A stretch of 64,000 nt of DNA from Artocarpus heterophyllus (taxonomy: Eukaryota; Streptophyta; Magnoliopsida; Rosales; Moraceae). This document shows positions 20,880 to 33,145 of the stretch, one piece after another. How positions within the stretch are numbered: the stretch's first letter is position 1; the number at the start of each line of letters is the position of its first letter. The translations under genes and the position numbers were made by a program. The notes beneath the pieces were generated by a model. That model was not told the origin of the DNA, did no database searches, and was given only the letters and a program-made list of their open reading frames with translations. The stretch spans positions 41,985,779-42,049,778 of the forward strand of contig CM046354.1 of NCBI GenBank assembly GCA_025403435.1, given 5' to 3'.

Positions 20880-22894
20880 TGTTGGAAACAAAGTGCGCAG
20901 CGGAATTTTAAAAAAAATTTCATCAGAGTAATTTCCAAAACACAAGTTTGACATGTTATATGTATAAATTAGACAGATCTTACTAACCTCAGTGTGCCGA
21001 AGAACCTTCGCGACCTGTGTAGAGAAGTAACGTTCCAGAATAGCCTCAACCAACTGGTCTTCTTTGCTATTCTCTATCCACAACCGGAGTGAGTGTGGGC
21101 TCACACGTACAGCTCTTCCACCGGTGACTCTCCTTCCAACCAACAGAGAGAACCCAAAGCTAGTGCTCGTGATTTGTGAACAAAAGCTCTCAGGGAGTTT
21201 TTTAGATGCTCACTAGAAGAGTATCACTCTTAATCTCTCAAATTGATCTGAGTAAATCATTAGACTCACTCCCTTTTTATACCTATTGGTCCTAGGGTCA
21301 GTCCATATCAGATTAGGTCTCAAAAAATCGAAACAGAATCAAGTTCGGATCAATATCTAATAAGATCTGCATGAAAACGTGTAATCTTAACTTTCGTCGA
21401 TCGGCAGGCCGAACTTTCTGATAGGCAGGCCGAACACGTCATCCGGCAGGCCGAACTGCCGAGAAAAAATCTCTGCGAATCTTTTATTTTCCACCCGAGA
21501 TTCTAAAGGATAAAGTCTCAGTTTTGATTCAAATAGCCCAATAGAAAAGATATCTGATCAAAACAAACTTTATCAAGATAATCTCTAAGAAAATAAATCA
21601 ATTCATAATAATTCTACAAGTTTATCTTGTTCTAATTGTCCAAAATTAAAACAACCGATAAACAGACAAGAATTATCCGAACGCAATAATTCAACAAGTT
21701 CATCTTGAACTAATTTCTTACATAATTAATTCAACCGATAAACAGACATGAATTATTTGATTCTTATAAATTTTAAAACAATCTGATAAATCTGACATAA
21801 GTCATCAATTATTGGAAAAGCACGCCGTGTCGTTACAGGATTTTGTCAGCTAACAAAGGGGACCAAAATGGACCTATAAAGTTCAAGCTCATGATAATTA
21901 TGAAACCCAATATCCCAAATATACATTTCACAATTATCAACTCCAACGCTACTCCACTAAAAGCTTGGAGCTGCACTCTCGAACTTTATAGAATTATGAA
22001 GCTTGTGTAGCTAAGTCTCCATGACATATCATAGTGTATCGCATCCCCATATGATCATCCATAATCGGCTTAAGGACAAGTTCTATCTTACCTTCTCGAT
22101 TATTTTTATCTTACGTTCCATCGTCTCACCATTAGAAAACTTACCATCCAAAGATAGTATACCATTCGGTTACACCTATGTATCCAAATGGTTGAGCGCT
22201 CCAGTTTTCCAATTACAGGACAACGCATATAAGAGGATATCATTACTCCTAAAGAGGAGCTATGGATTCCGTATCTATGAATAACAAGTCTACACTATCA
22301 AGAGTCATGCCTCCAACGTACCGGCTTGCATGCCACTATAGAGATGTGGGAGTCACCCATTGGTACATCAAAAGACACAAGTCGAGACAACGGGCCCATT
22401 ATTCATCTCAGGATTAAGATACAATACAAATGATTGTCTAAAGTGAATCGATTTCCCAAGACAGAATTATTAATCCAAATCAATTCACTTTATGTCCCGA
22501 TCCAACACATCGTCACCTTTGACAACGTGCCAATGTTTCTATTCATGGAGTCCAACTCCGATGGTCAAGACAAACCATCTCCCAAAAGGGATATAGACAA
22601 CATAACAATCTTTACATGAATAAAGTGCCCAACTTTATTCCCTCGATTGCGGATCATATGTTTTAGACCGTCACCCTAAGAATTGTGTCTTCCGCATAAT
22701 CATCCCATCATATACTCAATTCTTAAGGTTTAGACTGACAGTCTCAGACTATTGTTTGCTTATTATACATTCAACAAATATGAACGTAAAGAGGACAATA
22801 TTTGGTATATTTATAAATGAATAAATTCTTTATTGATAAAAATGTCTCCAAAAATGTATTACATTTTTACTCTTTAGAGCATACATGTCTAACA
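20880..22894 (-). mobile_element. copia B 5' LTR
   Basis: A complete 2015-bp LTR, TGTTAGACATG to TTTCCAACA on the minus strand, very close in sequence to 13132-15252. It carries the TATA box at about 21270-21281 and three dyads at about 21399-21462, two of them nearly perfect. At its outer end (22894) it meets not a target duplication but another, truncated LTR piece. Confidence 0.88.
21397..21463. repeat. dyad array in copia B LTR
   Basis: Three dyads (GATCGGCAGGCCGAAC, GATAGGCAGGCCGAAC, ATCCGGCAGGCCGAAC) at 21-22 bp spacing, about 120-180 bp upstream of the TATA box. One repeat present in the shared LTR is missing here, a copy-number change of one unit. Confidence 0.8.
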
Positions 22895-23217
22895 ATATGT
22901 ATAAATTAAACAGATCTTACTAACCTCAGTGTGCCGAAGAACCTCCGCAACCTGTGTAGAGAAGTAACATTCCAGAAGAGCCTCAACCAACTGGTCTTCT
23001 TTGCTATTCGCTATCCACAACTGGAGTGAGTGTGGGCTCACGCGTACAGCTCTTCCACCGGTGACTCTCCTTCCAACCAATAGAGAGAACCCAAAGCTAA
23101 TGTTCGTGATTTGTGAACAAAAGCTTTGAGGGGGATTTTAGATGCTCACTAGAAGAGTATCACTCTTAATCTCTCAAATTGATCTGAGTAAATCACGAGA
23201 CTCACTCCCTTTTTATC
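22895..23217 (-). mobile_element. orphan copia LTR piece (U5/R end)
   Basis: Matches the R/U5 side of the family LTR from ATATGTATAAATTA onward but lacks the terminal 75 bases or so. It stops at the TATA region (CACTCCCTTTTTAT) and is fused directly to plus-strand pol of element C. It joins the right end of the A+B tandem to the C+D block in head-to-head orientation. Confidence 0.75.
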
Positions 23218-25554
23218 GGATAGGCGATGGATCCTCGATCTTAGCAGAAGCAGTGGGAGATGTCCATCTTTATTTTGATAATTATAGGAATTTAATTTTG
23301 AGAGATTGTTTTTATGTTCCTAATTTTAAGAGGAATTTAATTTTTGTAGCTTGTTTATTTAAAGACTCCTATTTGGTTTCTTTTAATAATAAAGTGGTGA
23401 TTCGTAAAAACAAATATTTTATCTATTCTGGATGGATGAAAAATAATCTATGTTTTATCAAACCTAAGATGGACTTACTGTTTAATGCTGAGATGAATGA
23501 TAATAACTCTAAAAGACTTAAAACTTCTCACTCTAATAAGACTTATCAAGTATTTGTGCCTTGGTCATATTAAACCTGAATAGGATTCAAAGTTTGGTAA
23601 GGGATGGACCTTTGAGTCACTTAAAGGTGGAATCTATGCCTCAATGTGAATCTTGTGTGGAGGGTAAAATGACCAAAAGACCATTATAGTCTAAGGGCAA
23701 TAGGGCTGAAGGGGTTCTAGAACATGTGCATAATGATGTTTACGGACCGATGACCATCCGGGCACGAGGAGGGTATGAGTACTTCATCACTTTTATTGAT
23801 GATTGCTCAAGGTATGGTATGTGTACCTGATGTACCATAAAAGAAAAACTTTTGACAAGTTTAGGGAGTTTCAGGCTGAAGTGGAAAAGCAATTGGGTAG
23901 ACCCATAAAGGCATTTCGATCCAATCGAGGTAGTGAGTACCTTTCTGATGAGTTCTCATGGCTTAACCTGATGAACATGATAGGGATCCTTATACTTACG
24001 TAGAGACTACGAAGGATGTTGATTTGAAACTCTAGACAGAGGACATGAACATAGAGATGAAGTCTATGGAGACTAATCGGGCATGGGAGCTTGTGGATCT
24101 TCCCAAAGGGGTAAAACCCATATGGTATAAGTGGATCTACAAGAGGAAAAGAGAAGTGGATTGAAAGGTTGAAACCTTTAAGGCTAGATTAGTAGCTAAG
24201 GGTTTTATGCAAAAGGAAGGAATCAATTACGAGGAAACCGTTTTGCCTGTAGTCATGCTTAAGTCCATTCAGATTCTCTTATCTATAGTTGCCACTCTCG
24301 ATTACGAGATTTGGCAGATGGATGTCAAGAAGGCTTTTCTAAATGGCTACCTTGATGAGTCTATTTATATGGAACAACCAGATGGGTTGAAGGTCAAGGG
24401 TCATGAGGTTATGGTTTGTAAGCAGCTAAAGTCAATTTATGAACTAAAGCAGGCTTCCCATTTTTTAAACATAAGATTTGATTAGGTGATCAAGACTTAT
24501 GGGTTCTCACAAAATGTGGATGAGCCGTGTGTTTACAAGCACATTAAGGATAGGACGGTAGTTTTTCTACTGCTCTATGCAGATGACATTCTGCTAATTA
24601 GCAATGATGTTGGGGCATTGTCATCAATCAAATTATGTTTGACCAAGTAGTTTGCCATAAAGGACTTGGGTGAGGCTAATTTTATTATTGGTATCTAGAT
24701 TTTTTGGGATTGGAAGAACAAAATGATAGCTTTGTCACAAGCTGGCTACATAGATAAAATTCTCAGGCGATTTGCAATGCAAGATTCAAAGAAATGTGGG
24801 CAACCATCTAGGTCTAGAATTACTATTTCTAAGAAAGACTCTCCAAAGTCTGAGGAAGAAAGAGAATACAGGAAGAAGGTGACTTATGCTTCGGTAGTGG
24901 GTATTCTCATATATGCCATGCTTTGCACACGACTAGATATTTGTTATGAGGTCGGGATTATAAGTCGATTTCAGGCAGATCTGGGATCGAACCATTGGGT
25001 GTGGTCTAGCATTTTTTCAAGTACTTAAGATGGACTCGAGGGTATATGCTTGTGTATTCAGGTAAGGACTTAACTCTTCTAGGATATACTGACTTGGATT
25101 TTCAATCCTGTCTGGATTCTAGGAGATTGACTTTGGGTTTTGTGTTACTATGGGCGATGGTGCCATCAGTTGGAGAAATGTAAAGCAAGATTGCACGTTG
25201 GATTCAACGATGGAGGCCGAGTATGTGGCAGCTAGTGATGCTTCGAAAGAAGCAATGTGGCTTTGCAAGTTTCTTAGGGATCTTGAGGTAGTTCCAGGTA
25301 TAGATAAGGCAGTATCACTGTGTTGTGATAATAGTGCGGTAGTTAAGGAATCAAAATTTTACAAGAAGAGTAAGCATATTGATTGAAAGTATCATGCAAT
25401 AAAGGACTTCATCGAGGGCGGGCATGTCATGATGTGCAAAATCACGTCAGAGGACAATTTAGCTGATCCATTTATGAAGACATTTACTGGGAGAGTCTTC
25501 GAATGGTATGTGGAAGCTATGGGGATGCGAGATTTGTCATACTTACTCACTTAG
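23218..25554 (+). pseudogene. copia C pol, heavily decayed
   Basis: Plus-strand pol of the A-D family. It begins inside the protease/integrase linker ([20 protein letters not shown]). Readable pieces are the integrase zinc finger (frameshifted at about 23550), the integrase core up to RGSEYLSDEF at about 23950, then a deletion of about 650 bp that jumps to [10 protein letters not shown] before RT. RT has [22 protein letters not shown] and YADD in place of the usual YVDD near 24580. RNase H follows with several stops and shifts (open piece 25150-25386), ending SYLLT-stop. Many stops mean it is long dead. The 5' end, gag and primer site are missing. Confidence 0.85.
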
Positions 25555-25568
25555 TGCAAGTGGGAGAT

Positions 25569-26786
25569 TATTAGATGTGTATGCCCTAAGGAGTAAAAAT
25601 GTAATATGTTTTTGGAGATATTTTTATCAATAAAGAATTTATTTATTATTTATGTATCAAATCTTATCCTCTTTATGTTTATATTTGCTAAATGTATGTT
25701 AAGCAAAGAATAGTTTGAGTAGCTTGGAGTTGATAATTATGAAATATATATCTGGGATATTGGGTTTGATAATTATTGGGAGCTTAGACTATATAGGTCC
25801 ATCAAGTCTTCTTTGCTAACTCATAAAAATCTTATAACGATACGGTGTGCTTTTCTAATAATTGGCGACTTATGTTAGATTTATCAAATTGATTGAAATT
25901 CGATAAAATCAGATAATTCATGTTTGTTTATCGATTGATTAATTTTGTGACAAAATTAATTTAAGATAAACTTGTTGAATTATTGGGATCAGATAATTCT
26001 TGTTTGTTTATCAGTTGATTTAATTTTCAATAGATTAAATCAAGATAAACTTGTAGAATTATTAGGAATTCATTTATTTTCCTAAAGATTATCTAGATAG
26101 AGTTGTTTTAATCAAATAACTTCTCTATTAGGTTATTTGAATTAAAACTGATACTTTATCGTATAGAATCTCGGATGAAAATTAAAAGATTAGCTAAGAT
26201 TTTTATCACAGGTTCGACATACTGATCCTCTAGTTTGGCCTATCGATGGGGCAAGTTCGGCATACCGACTGCACGATAAAAAGATCACGTATTTTCACGT
26301 GGATTTCATCAAATATTGATCCGAATTTGATTCTGATTTGAATTTTTGAGGCCTTATCTGATAAAGACAGACTCTTGGGCCCAACCTCTATAAAAAGGGA
26401 GTGAGTCTCATTATTATTTAGATCAATTGAGAGATTAAGAGTGATACTCTGTTGGTGAGATTCTAAAACTCCCTGAGAGCTCTTGCTCACAATCACAAAC
26501 ACTAGCATTAGGTTCTCTTAATTGGTTGGAAGGAGAGTTACTTAGTGGAAGAGCTATACGCGTGAGCCCACACTCACGCCGATCGTGGATAGAGAATAGC
26601 AAAGAAGGCCAGCTGATTGAGGTCTTTCTAGAGCGTTACTTCTCTTCACTATTTGAGGAAGCTTTTTGGCATTTACAAAGTTAGTAAGATCTGGTTAATT
26701 TATGATATAATGTGTCAAACTTGTGTTTTAAAAAATACTCTCATATAAAATTTTTTAAAATTCAGCTGCATACTATTTTTATAATA
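25569..26786 (+). mobile_element. shared LTR: 3' of copia C, 5' of copia D
   Basis: Starts TATTAGATGTGTATGCCC after the polypurine tract of C (TG has become TA) and ends near CTATTTTTATAATA, the decayed TTTCCAACA. At 1218 bp it lacks about 775 bp of U3; the join is at about 25720. The TATA region (TATAAAAAGGGAG) is at about 26390-26402. D's leader follows at once, so this LTR serves both elements, as in the A+B tandem. Confidence 0.8.
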
Positions 26787-28489
26787 GTCAAAGCCATGGT
26801 TTTTGCATAAATTTGCAAGTTTGTGATCATGCTACATATATAAATTATGTGATCTTGAATTTAATTTTTTAAATTATGTGATATCTCCTATACTTGAATT
26901 TAATTTTTTAGAGAGTTTGCACTCTAGGTTTCAATATATTATTATGTTGTCATAGAATATATGGTGAATGTTTATTAATTAATTATGGTTGATTAAATTA
27001 TTAATTTATTATTAATTAATTTATTTATTTATGCTGGTTACGATTGCTTAGAGGTTAGAATATGTATCTAGGTTTTTCATATTATTAAATAGCAAACTAT
27101 CATCTTCGTCTAGGAATTATTATTTAATTTTTAAATTTGTAAGAATTTTGTAATTAAATAATCATTCGGACAAGATGGATCTAGAAGATGGATGATAGCA
27201 TTTTCAGGTATTTCTTGTGCCTCTAATTTTATATTTTTAAATTGTTAAATTCCATTGAAGATGTATTTTCTAGAAAAGGGTGATCTTTGCTCGGTCGGCA
27301 TGCCATACCCTCAGGTCCGGTAGGCTGAAGGTCGCAAATCGGTATGTCAGACTTTAGGGTCGGTGGATCGTTAGCGGGGTAGAAATCTAGTGGCTCTAGC
27401 AACAGGCTGAACTTTCCAGTTTGGTAGGCGAATCTGTCATGACCAGTAGGTCGATTTGAAAAGATCGACAGGCCAAAGGGTCATGACTGGTAGATCGATC
27501 ACACAAATCGACATCTCGGCAAAGAGCATTAATTTTTTAGAAAAGGTGCGTTTTTCGACACAGTTTGGATTTTATTTTTGAGACAATTTTGAGAAACATT
27601 AAAATTTGGATATGACCGAAAATATGGAGTATTCGATCTATGTGGGATTGAAGACTTGAAGATAGAGGTTACATGAAGAAGGATACAATTTTGAAGATTC
27701 AAGGATAAAGAATCGATGATATGTTTTGATTATTCTCTTATAATCTTTGTTTTCTTTTTCTCTAGAGTGGAACCATAATGTTATGATTATTATTATTATT
27801 TTGCTTGCAGCTTTGCTTGATTGCTTTGCTTGTCTACATTATAGTATGATTTGCCATGTATATTGATAACATGTCATAGAGAATAGGAAGTGCCGCTCAT
27901 TAAAAATTGTTGATGCATGTTTATAAAATAAAACCTTGATTTCAAAAGAATGAGTGGAAGAAGGTTTTCGAAGAGACGACCTACGGCCTCCATCGTTGAT
28001 CCATAGGTAGCACATGGTGGTTCCGACCCCTAGGAAGGGACTTCATCATGTATCGGGTTGGATTTCTGAGAGGATAAGGTCTTTTAGCATAATTTATGGT
28101 TGCAAACCCCTTGGTGGTAATTATAAATCGTGGATAAAATATTGACATGATGGTTATACACTGATGTTAATTTTATTATTAACCTCCCCTAGGAGCTTCG
28201 TTAATAAAATTGATAGCTAAAGAAACGATTATTAATATATGCTTGATTTTTTGGGTCCCGGATGGCATATATTAATTTGGAAGGGATCCGTGTTCCTGAT
28301 TGAATTTGGCAAGACTCCCCTAGGAGCTTGTTGAATTCTAAGTTGGGAATTATCATTTTAAGGTTGTGATATTATCAAGGTTTTGACACAAAAACACATT
28401 TGTATGTGTTACATGATTGTGTTATCTTACTAAATTATTATTATATGTTTACTTATGTTTGGTATATAATTCTTTATTATAGATTAAAA
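26787..28489 (+). other. copia D 5' leader
   Basis: Aligns with the A and B leaders in opposite orientation. The primer site is damaged (GTCAAAGCC in place of TGGTATCAGAGCC). A degraded dyad array lies at about 27290-27530. The four CCTAGG segments remain: CCCCTAGG near 28028, CCCCTTGG (one change) near 28107, CCCCTAGG near 28187 and near 28317. No protein is encoded. Confidence 0.72.
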
Positions 28490-30667
28490 TGTCTAAAAAT
28501 GCTTTACCATCGATACTTGATAAAAACCAATTAACTGGAGAGAACTATAATGATTAGGAATGGAACCTAAACATCGTCTTATCCTTTGAGAAACTGAAAT
28601 TTATGCTGACGACATCTTGTCCTGCTGAGCCTACGGGAGATTTCACAAACCATCAAATCTAAGCATATGATCATTGGAAACATGTTAATGATCAGGCCTG
28701 CTGCTATGTTATGGCTAGCATGAATAATGTGCTGCAGGCTCAACATGAGGATTATGAGACTGCTAGGTAGATCTTGGATAATCTAGAAGACATGTTTAGA
28801 GGCCAGGCCTTAACAAAGCAGCAAGGGGCGCTTCAGAAACTCTTGAACCATAAGCAAAGAATAGGGATGTCTATAAAGGAGCATATGATGTTGGTCATGG
28901 GTTAACTCATTGAGGCTCAAACCAATGGAGGTGACATCGATGCTAAAACTTAGATGACTATGGTCTTTGAGACTTTGTCTAAGGAATTCATTCCATTTAG
29001 AGCTACTTTTAATTTGAGCAATAGACAAGATATGACCTTGACGGAGTTGATGAAACAGTTACAGGAATTCGAACTGCTGATCAGGGAGTCTCATGCTAGT
29101 GGCGAGGCCAACTTGGCAGCTATTTTTGGTTCCAATCCTAACCTAGGGAATGGAAAGAAGCAACGGGTCAAGAATAAGAAGTCTTAAATTCCTGCAAATG
29201 TCAAGAACCAGAAGAAGAAGTAAAAAAACCCATTAAAGCTCAAGTGCTTTTTCTACAGGAAGGTCGGGCACGTTAAGAAGAATTACAAGGGCTTCCTTTC
29301 TTGAGAAGGTAGGTGTAATCTTTTGTATTTAGAAACTTGTTTGGTTGAGTAATCCAGTGACATTTGGGTCATAGATTCCAGAGCAACTGATCACGTTTAT
29401 GTTTCTCTACAGGGGTTCAAAGAAACAAAAAGTCTGCTGCATAAAGACTTCATTCTTTGGATGGGCGATGGATCCTTGGTCTTAGCAAAAGCAGTGGGAG
29501 ACATCTATCTATATTTTGATAATTATAGGAATTTAATTTTGCGAGATTGTTTTTATGTTCCTAAATTTAAGAGGAATTTAATTTTTGTTGCTTGTTTATT
29601 TAAAGACTCCTATTTGGTTTCTTTTAACAATAAAGTGGTAATTTGTAAAAACAAACCTTTTATTTGTTCTAGATAGACGCAAAAAAATCTATATTTTATT
29701 AAACCTAAGAGGGACTTACTGCTTAATGCTGAAATGAACGATAATAACTCTAAAAGGCTTAAAACTTCTCACTCTAATAAGACTTATCTTTGGGATTTGT
29801 GACTTGGTCATATTAATCTGAATAGGATTCAAAGGTTGGTAAGGGATGGACCTTTAAGTCATTTAAAGGTGGAATCTATACCACAATGTGAATCTTGTTT
29901 GAAGGGTAAAATGACCAAAAAACCATTTGTGTCTAAGGTCAATAGGGCCAAAGGGGTTCTAGATATTATGCATAGTGATGTTTGCGGACCGATGAACATC
30001 CGGGCACAAGGAGGGTATGAGTATTTTGTCACATTTATTGATGATTACTCAAGGTATGGGTATGTGTACCTAATGCACTACAAAAGCGAAACTTATGACA
30101 AGTTCAGGGAGTTTTGGGTTGAAGTGGAAAAGTAATTGGGTAGACCCATAAGTCACTTTGATCTAATCATGGTGGTAAATACCCTTCGATGAGTTCTTGG
30201 GAAACTTGTTAGAGAATAGGATTCTATCCCATTTGACTGTGCTAGGCACTTCGCAGCAGAATGGCATAGCTAAGAGAAGAAATAGAGTTATTCTTCAAAT
30301 CCTTTATCCTTTTAGGGATATGCACTGCAAATTGCATGTTATCTTTTGAACAATGTGCCTTCAAAATTGGTTCCTAAAACTCCTCATGAGTTGTGGAAGG
30401 GTAGGAAAACATCTTTAAACCATATTTAGGGATACGATAAGTTGGAAGCACATTCGGAAGTTTGTGTGTTTGTAGGATATCCAAAAGGGACTATAAAGGG
30501 GGTTATTTTTATAACTCAAAGGAAAATAAAGTCGTGGTTTTAACTAATGCAACTTTCCTTCAAGAGAGTTACATGGATGACTTTAAGCCTCGAAGAAAAG
30601 TGGTGCTCGAGAAGTTAAGGAGTGATTTGATCACTTTAGGGGTTTCGATAGAAACCATTCCAATCAA
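28490..30667 (+). pseudogene. copia D gag-protease-integrase remnant
   Basis: Starts at the ATG at 28490 (MSKNALPSILDKNQLTGENY) and passes through gag, nucleocapsid, protease and integrase with more than ten stops. The zinc knuckle has lost its second cysteine (KCFFYRKVGHVKKNY) and the protease motif reads WVIDSRATDH, with the essential glycine changed to arginine. Integrase is readable around 29836-30135 ([32 protein letters not shown]). At about 30668 the frame runs directly into the middle of an LTR, so RT, RNase H, the polypurine tract and the first part of the 3' LTR are all deleted. Confidence 0.85.
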
Positions 30668-30775
30668 ATCGATTTGGATTAATAATTCTGTTTCAGCAAA
30701 TCGATTCACTTTAGACAATCATATGTATTGTATCTTAATCTTGAGATGAATGATGGGCCTGTTGTCTTGACTTAT

Positions 30776-30899
30776 GCCTTGATGTACCAAAGTGTGATAT
30801 CCACATTTTAATAGTGGTACGCATGTTGGTACGTTGTGCCTTGATGTACCAAAGTGTGACATCCACATTTTAATAGTGGTATGCATGTTGGTACGTTGG
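30776..30899 (+). repeat. 62-bp tandem duplication in D LTR
   Basis: Two adjoining copies that start GCCTTGATGTACC and end TTGGTACGTTG, with about three differences. The other family LTRs have this segment once. Confidence 0.85.
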
Positions 30900-31745
30900 A
30901 GGCATAACTCTTGATAGCATAGACTTGTTATTTATAGATATCAAATCCATAGCTCCTCTTCAGGAGTAGTTGATTCCTTTGATTTGCGTTATCCTGTAAT
31001 TGGAAAACTGGAGCGTTCAACCATTTGGATACATAAGTGTAACCGAATGGTATACCGTTTGTGGATGGTAAGTTTTCTGATGCTGAAATAATGGAATATA
31101 AGATAAAATAATGAAGAAGATAAGGCAGAACTTGTCCTTAAGCTAATTAAGGATAATTCTATGAGGATATGATACATTATGATATGTTATGGAGACTTAG
31201 CTATATGGGCTTCGTAATTCTATATAGTTCAAGAGTGCAGCTTTAAGCTTTTAGTGGAGTAGTGTTGGAGTTAATAATTATGAATTGTAGATTTAGGATA
31301 TTGGGGTTCATAATTATCAAGAGCTTAAACTATATAGGTCCATCAAGTCTCATTTGCTAGCTCATAAAAATCCTGTGATGATACGGTGTGCTTTTCCAAT
31401 AATTGGTGACTTGTGTCAAATTATCAGATTTGTAAAATCTCAATAGGATTAGATAATTCATGTCTGTTTATCAATTGAATTAATTTTGTGAAAATTAATT
31501 CCAGATAAACTTGTTGAATTATCAGGATCAAATAATTCATGTCTGTTTATTGGTTGGATTAATTTAAATAAATTAATTTAAGATAAACTTGTTGAATTAT
31601 CAGGTATATTTATTTTCCTAGAGATTATCTAAATATGACTGTTTTAATCAGATAACTTCTCTAATGGGTTATTTGAATTAAAATTGAGGCTTTATCTCAA
31701 GAATCTTGGGTGGGAAATAAAGATTCACAGGGATCATTTATAGGA

Positions 31746-31826
31746 AGTTCGGTAGGCCGATCTTTAAGTTTGGCTTGCGATGGAGCAAGTTCGGTAGGCT
31801 GATCTGCCTGTTTGGCCTACCAACCG
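31746..31826. repeat. dyad array in copia D LTR
   Basis: Dyads start at 31749, 31770, 31791 and 31812, exactly 21 bp apart. Two have an AG-type centre and two a CT-type centre, so orientation of the centre is mixed within one array. Confidence 0.78.
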
Positions 31827-32335
31827 AGCATTAAATAGATCATGCGTTTTTCACATGGATTTTATTTGATATTGATTCTGATTCAAATTTTTGAGGCCTT
31901 ATCTGATAAGGACTGACTCCTGGGCCTAACCCCTGTAAAAAGGGGAGTGAGACTCATTGTAATTTAGGTCAATTGAGAAATCTATAGTGAGACTCTACCA
32001 ATGAGACTCTATAACTCCCTAGAGAGCTATTGCTCACAAATCACAAACTATAGCTTTGGCTATTTCTCAACTAGTTGGAAGGAGAGTCACTTGGTGGAAA
32101 AGCTATATGAGTGTGCCCACACATACACCGGCCATGGATAGAGAATAGCAAAGAAGGCCAATTGGTTGAGGTCCATCTAGCATGCACATCTCTTCACAGA
32201 CTACAAGAGCTTTTCGGCATTTACAAGGTTAGTAAGATCTGATTAAGTTATGCATATAGTGTGTCAAACTTATGTTTTGGAAAATACTTTGGTATAAAAA
32301 ATTTTAAAATTCTACTGCGTACTATTTTTCCAACA

Positions 32336-33103
32336 TGACAGGCAATCTGTGCGAGTCATTCAGATCCTCAAGGATATGTTACGTGCGTGTGTCTTAAATT
32401 TTGACAGGAATTCGAAGAAGTGTTTGCAACTGACAGAGTTTACATACAGCAATAGTTATCAAGCAAGGATTGGGATGGCACCGTTTGAAGCACTTTATGG
32501 ACAATCGTGTCGGTCACCGGTGTGTTCAGCAGGACTAAAGGCCAGGATTGTTCACAGGCCAGATGAGATTCGTGACAAAAAGGAGAAGGTCGCCATAATT
32601 CGAGATCGGTTGAAAGTGGCTCAGAGTAGACAGAAAGTTGTGTTGACAGGAGACGTTGACCCTTGGAATTTGAAGTAGGAGATTTTGTGCTCTTAAAGGT
32701 TTCACCGCGCAAGGGTTTATTGCATTTTGGTGTAAGTGGGAAACTTGCACTAAGGTACATTGGACCGTTCGAGATTACCCAACGCGTTGGTGTGGTCGCT
32801 TATCGACTTGATCTTCCTCCTGAGCTCTCTCACTTTCACGATGTGTTTCATGTGTCAACGCTTCAGAAGTGTGCACCCACGAAAAACAAGATAGTCTCAT
32901 TCCAATGTGTGCAGATCCAGGAGGACACGACATACGAGGAAGGGCCAGTCCAAATTATCGATCGAAAGGTGATAAACTTGCGACATCATGACGTATTGTT
33001 AATGAAAGTTGTGTGGCAACATCATGGAGTAGATGAAGCCACTTGGGAGTTAGAATTAACCATGCAAGAGTTGTATCCACTTTTGTTTTTGTTTCAAAGT
33101 TGA
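32336..33103 (+). pseudogene. Gypsy-2 integrase C-terminus and chromodomain
   Basis: End of a Ty3/gypsy pol. The first part (32349-32678) is the tail of the integrase core, MLRACVLNFDRN and TEFTYSNSYQARIGMAPFEALYG; the catalytic glutamate of the GQSER motif reads V. After a frameshift at about 32670, 32663-33103 gives EVGDFVLLKVSPRKGL, LSHFHDVFHVSTLQKC and a C-terminal chromodomain-like module with VVWQHHGVDEATWELE. That module is typical of chromoviruses and guides insertion to chromatin. Everything upstream is missing, cut off by the copia D LTR. Confidence 0.88.
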
Positions 33104-33130
33104 TTTGTAATTTCGAGGATGAAATTTCTT

Positions 33131-33145
33131 TTAGAGGTGGAGGGC
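33131..33145 (+). promoter_or_regulatory. Gypsy-2 polypurine tract
   Basis: TTAGAGGTGGAGGGC precedes the LTR start TGTAAGACCC. Its purine run and position fit the plus-strand primer site. Confidence 0.8.

Larger units (their letters stand above)
2616..22894 (-). mobile_element. copia tandem A+B sharing one LTR
   Basis: Three LTRs (2616-4402, 13132-15252, 20880-22894) enclose two internal regions in the order LTR-A-LTR-B-LTR, all on the minus strand. The middle LTR touches A's primer-binding site on one side and the end of B's pol on the other, so it serves both elements. Leader, gag and pol of A and B are closely similar line by line. The pattern is what unequal recombination between LTRs of neighbouring copies produces. 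No matching target-site duplication is visible at the outer ends (TTTGG on the left, ATATG on the right). Confidence 0.8.
30668..32335 (+). mobile_element. copia D 3' LTR, 5'-truncated
   Basis: Picks up the family LTR about 420 bp from its start (GATTTGGATTAATAATTCTG) and ends CTATTTTTCCAACA at 32335. It contains a 62-bp tandem duplication (30776-30837 and 30838-30899), four dyads at 31749-31824, and a TATA region (TGTAAAAAGGGGAG) at about 31935. It is fused at 32336 to gypsy integrase. Confidence 0.82.
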
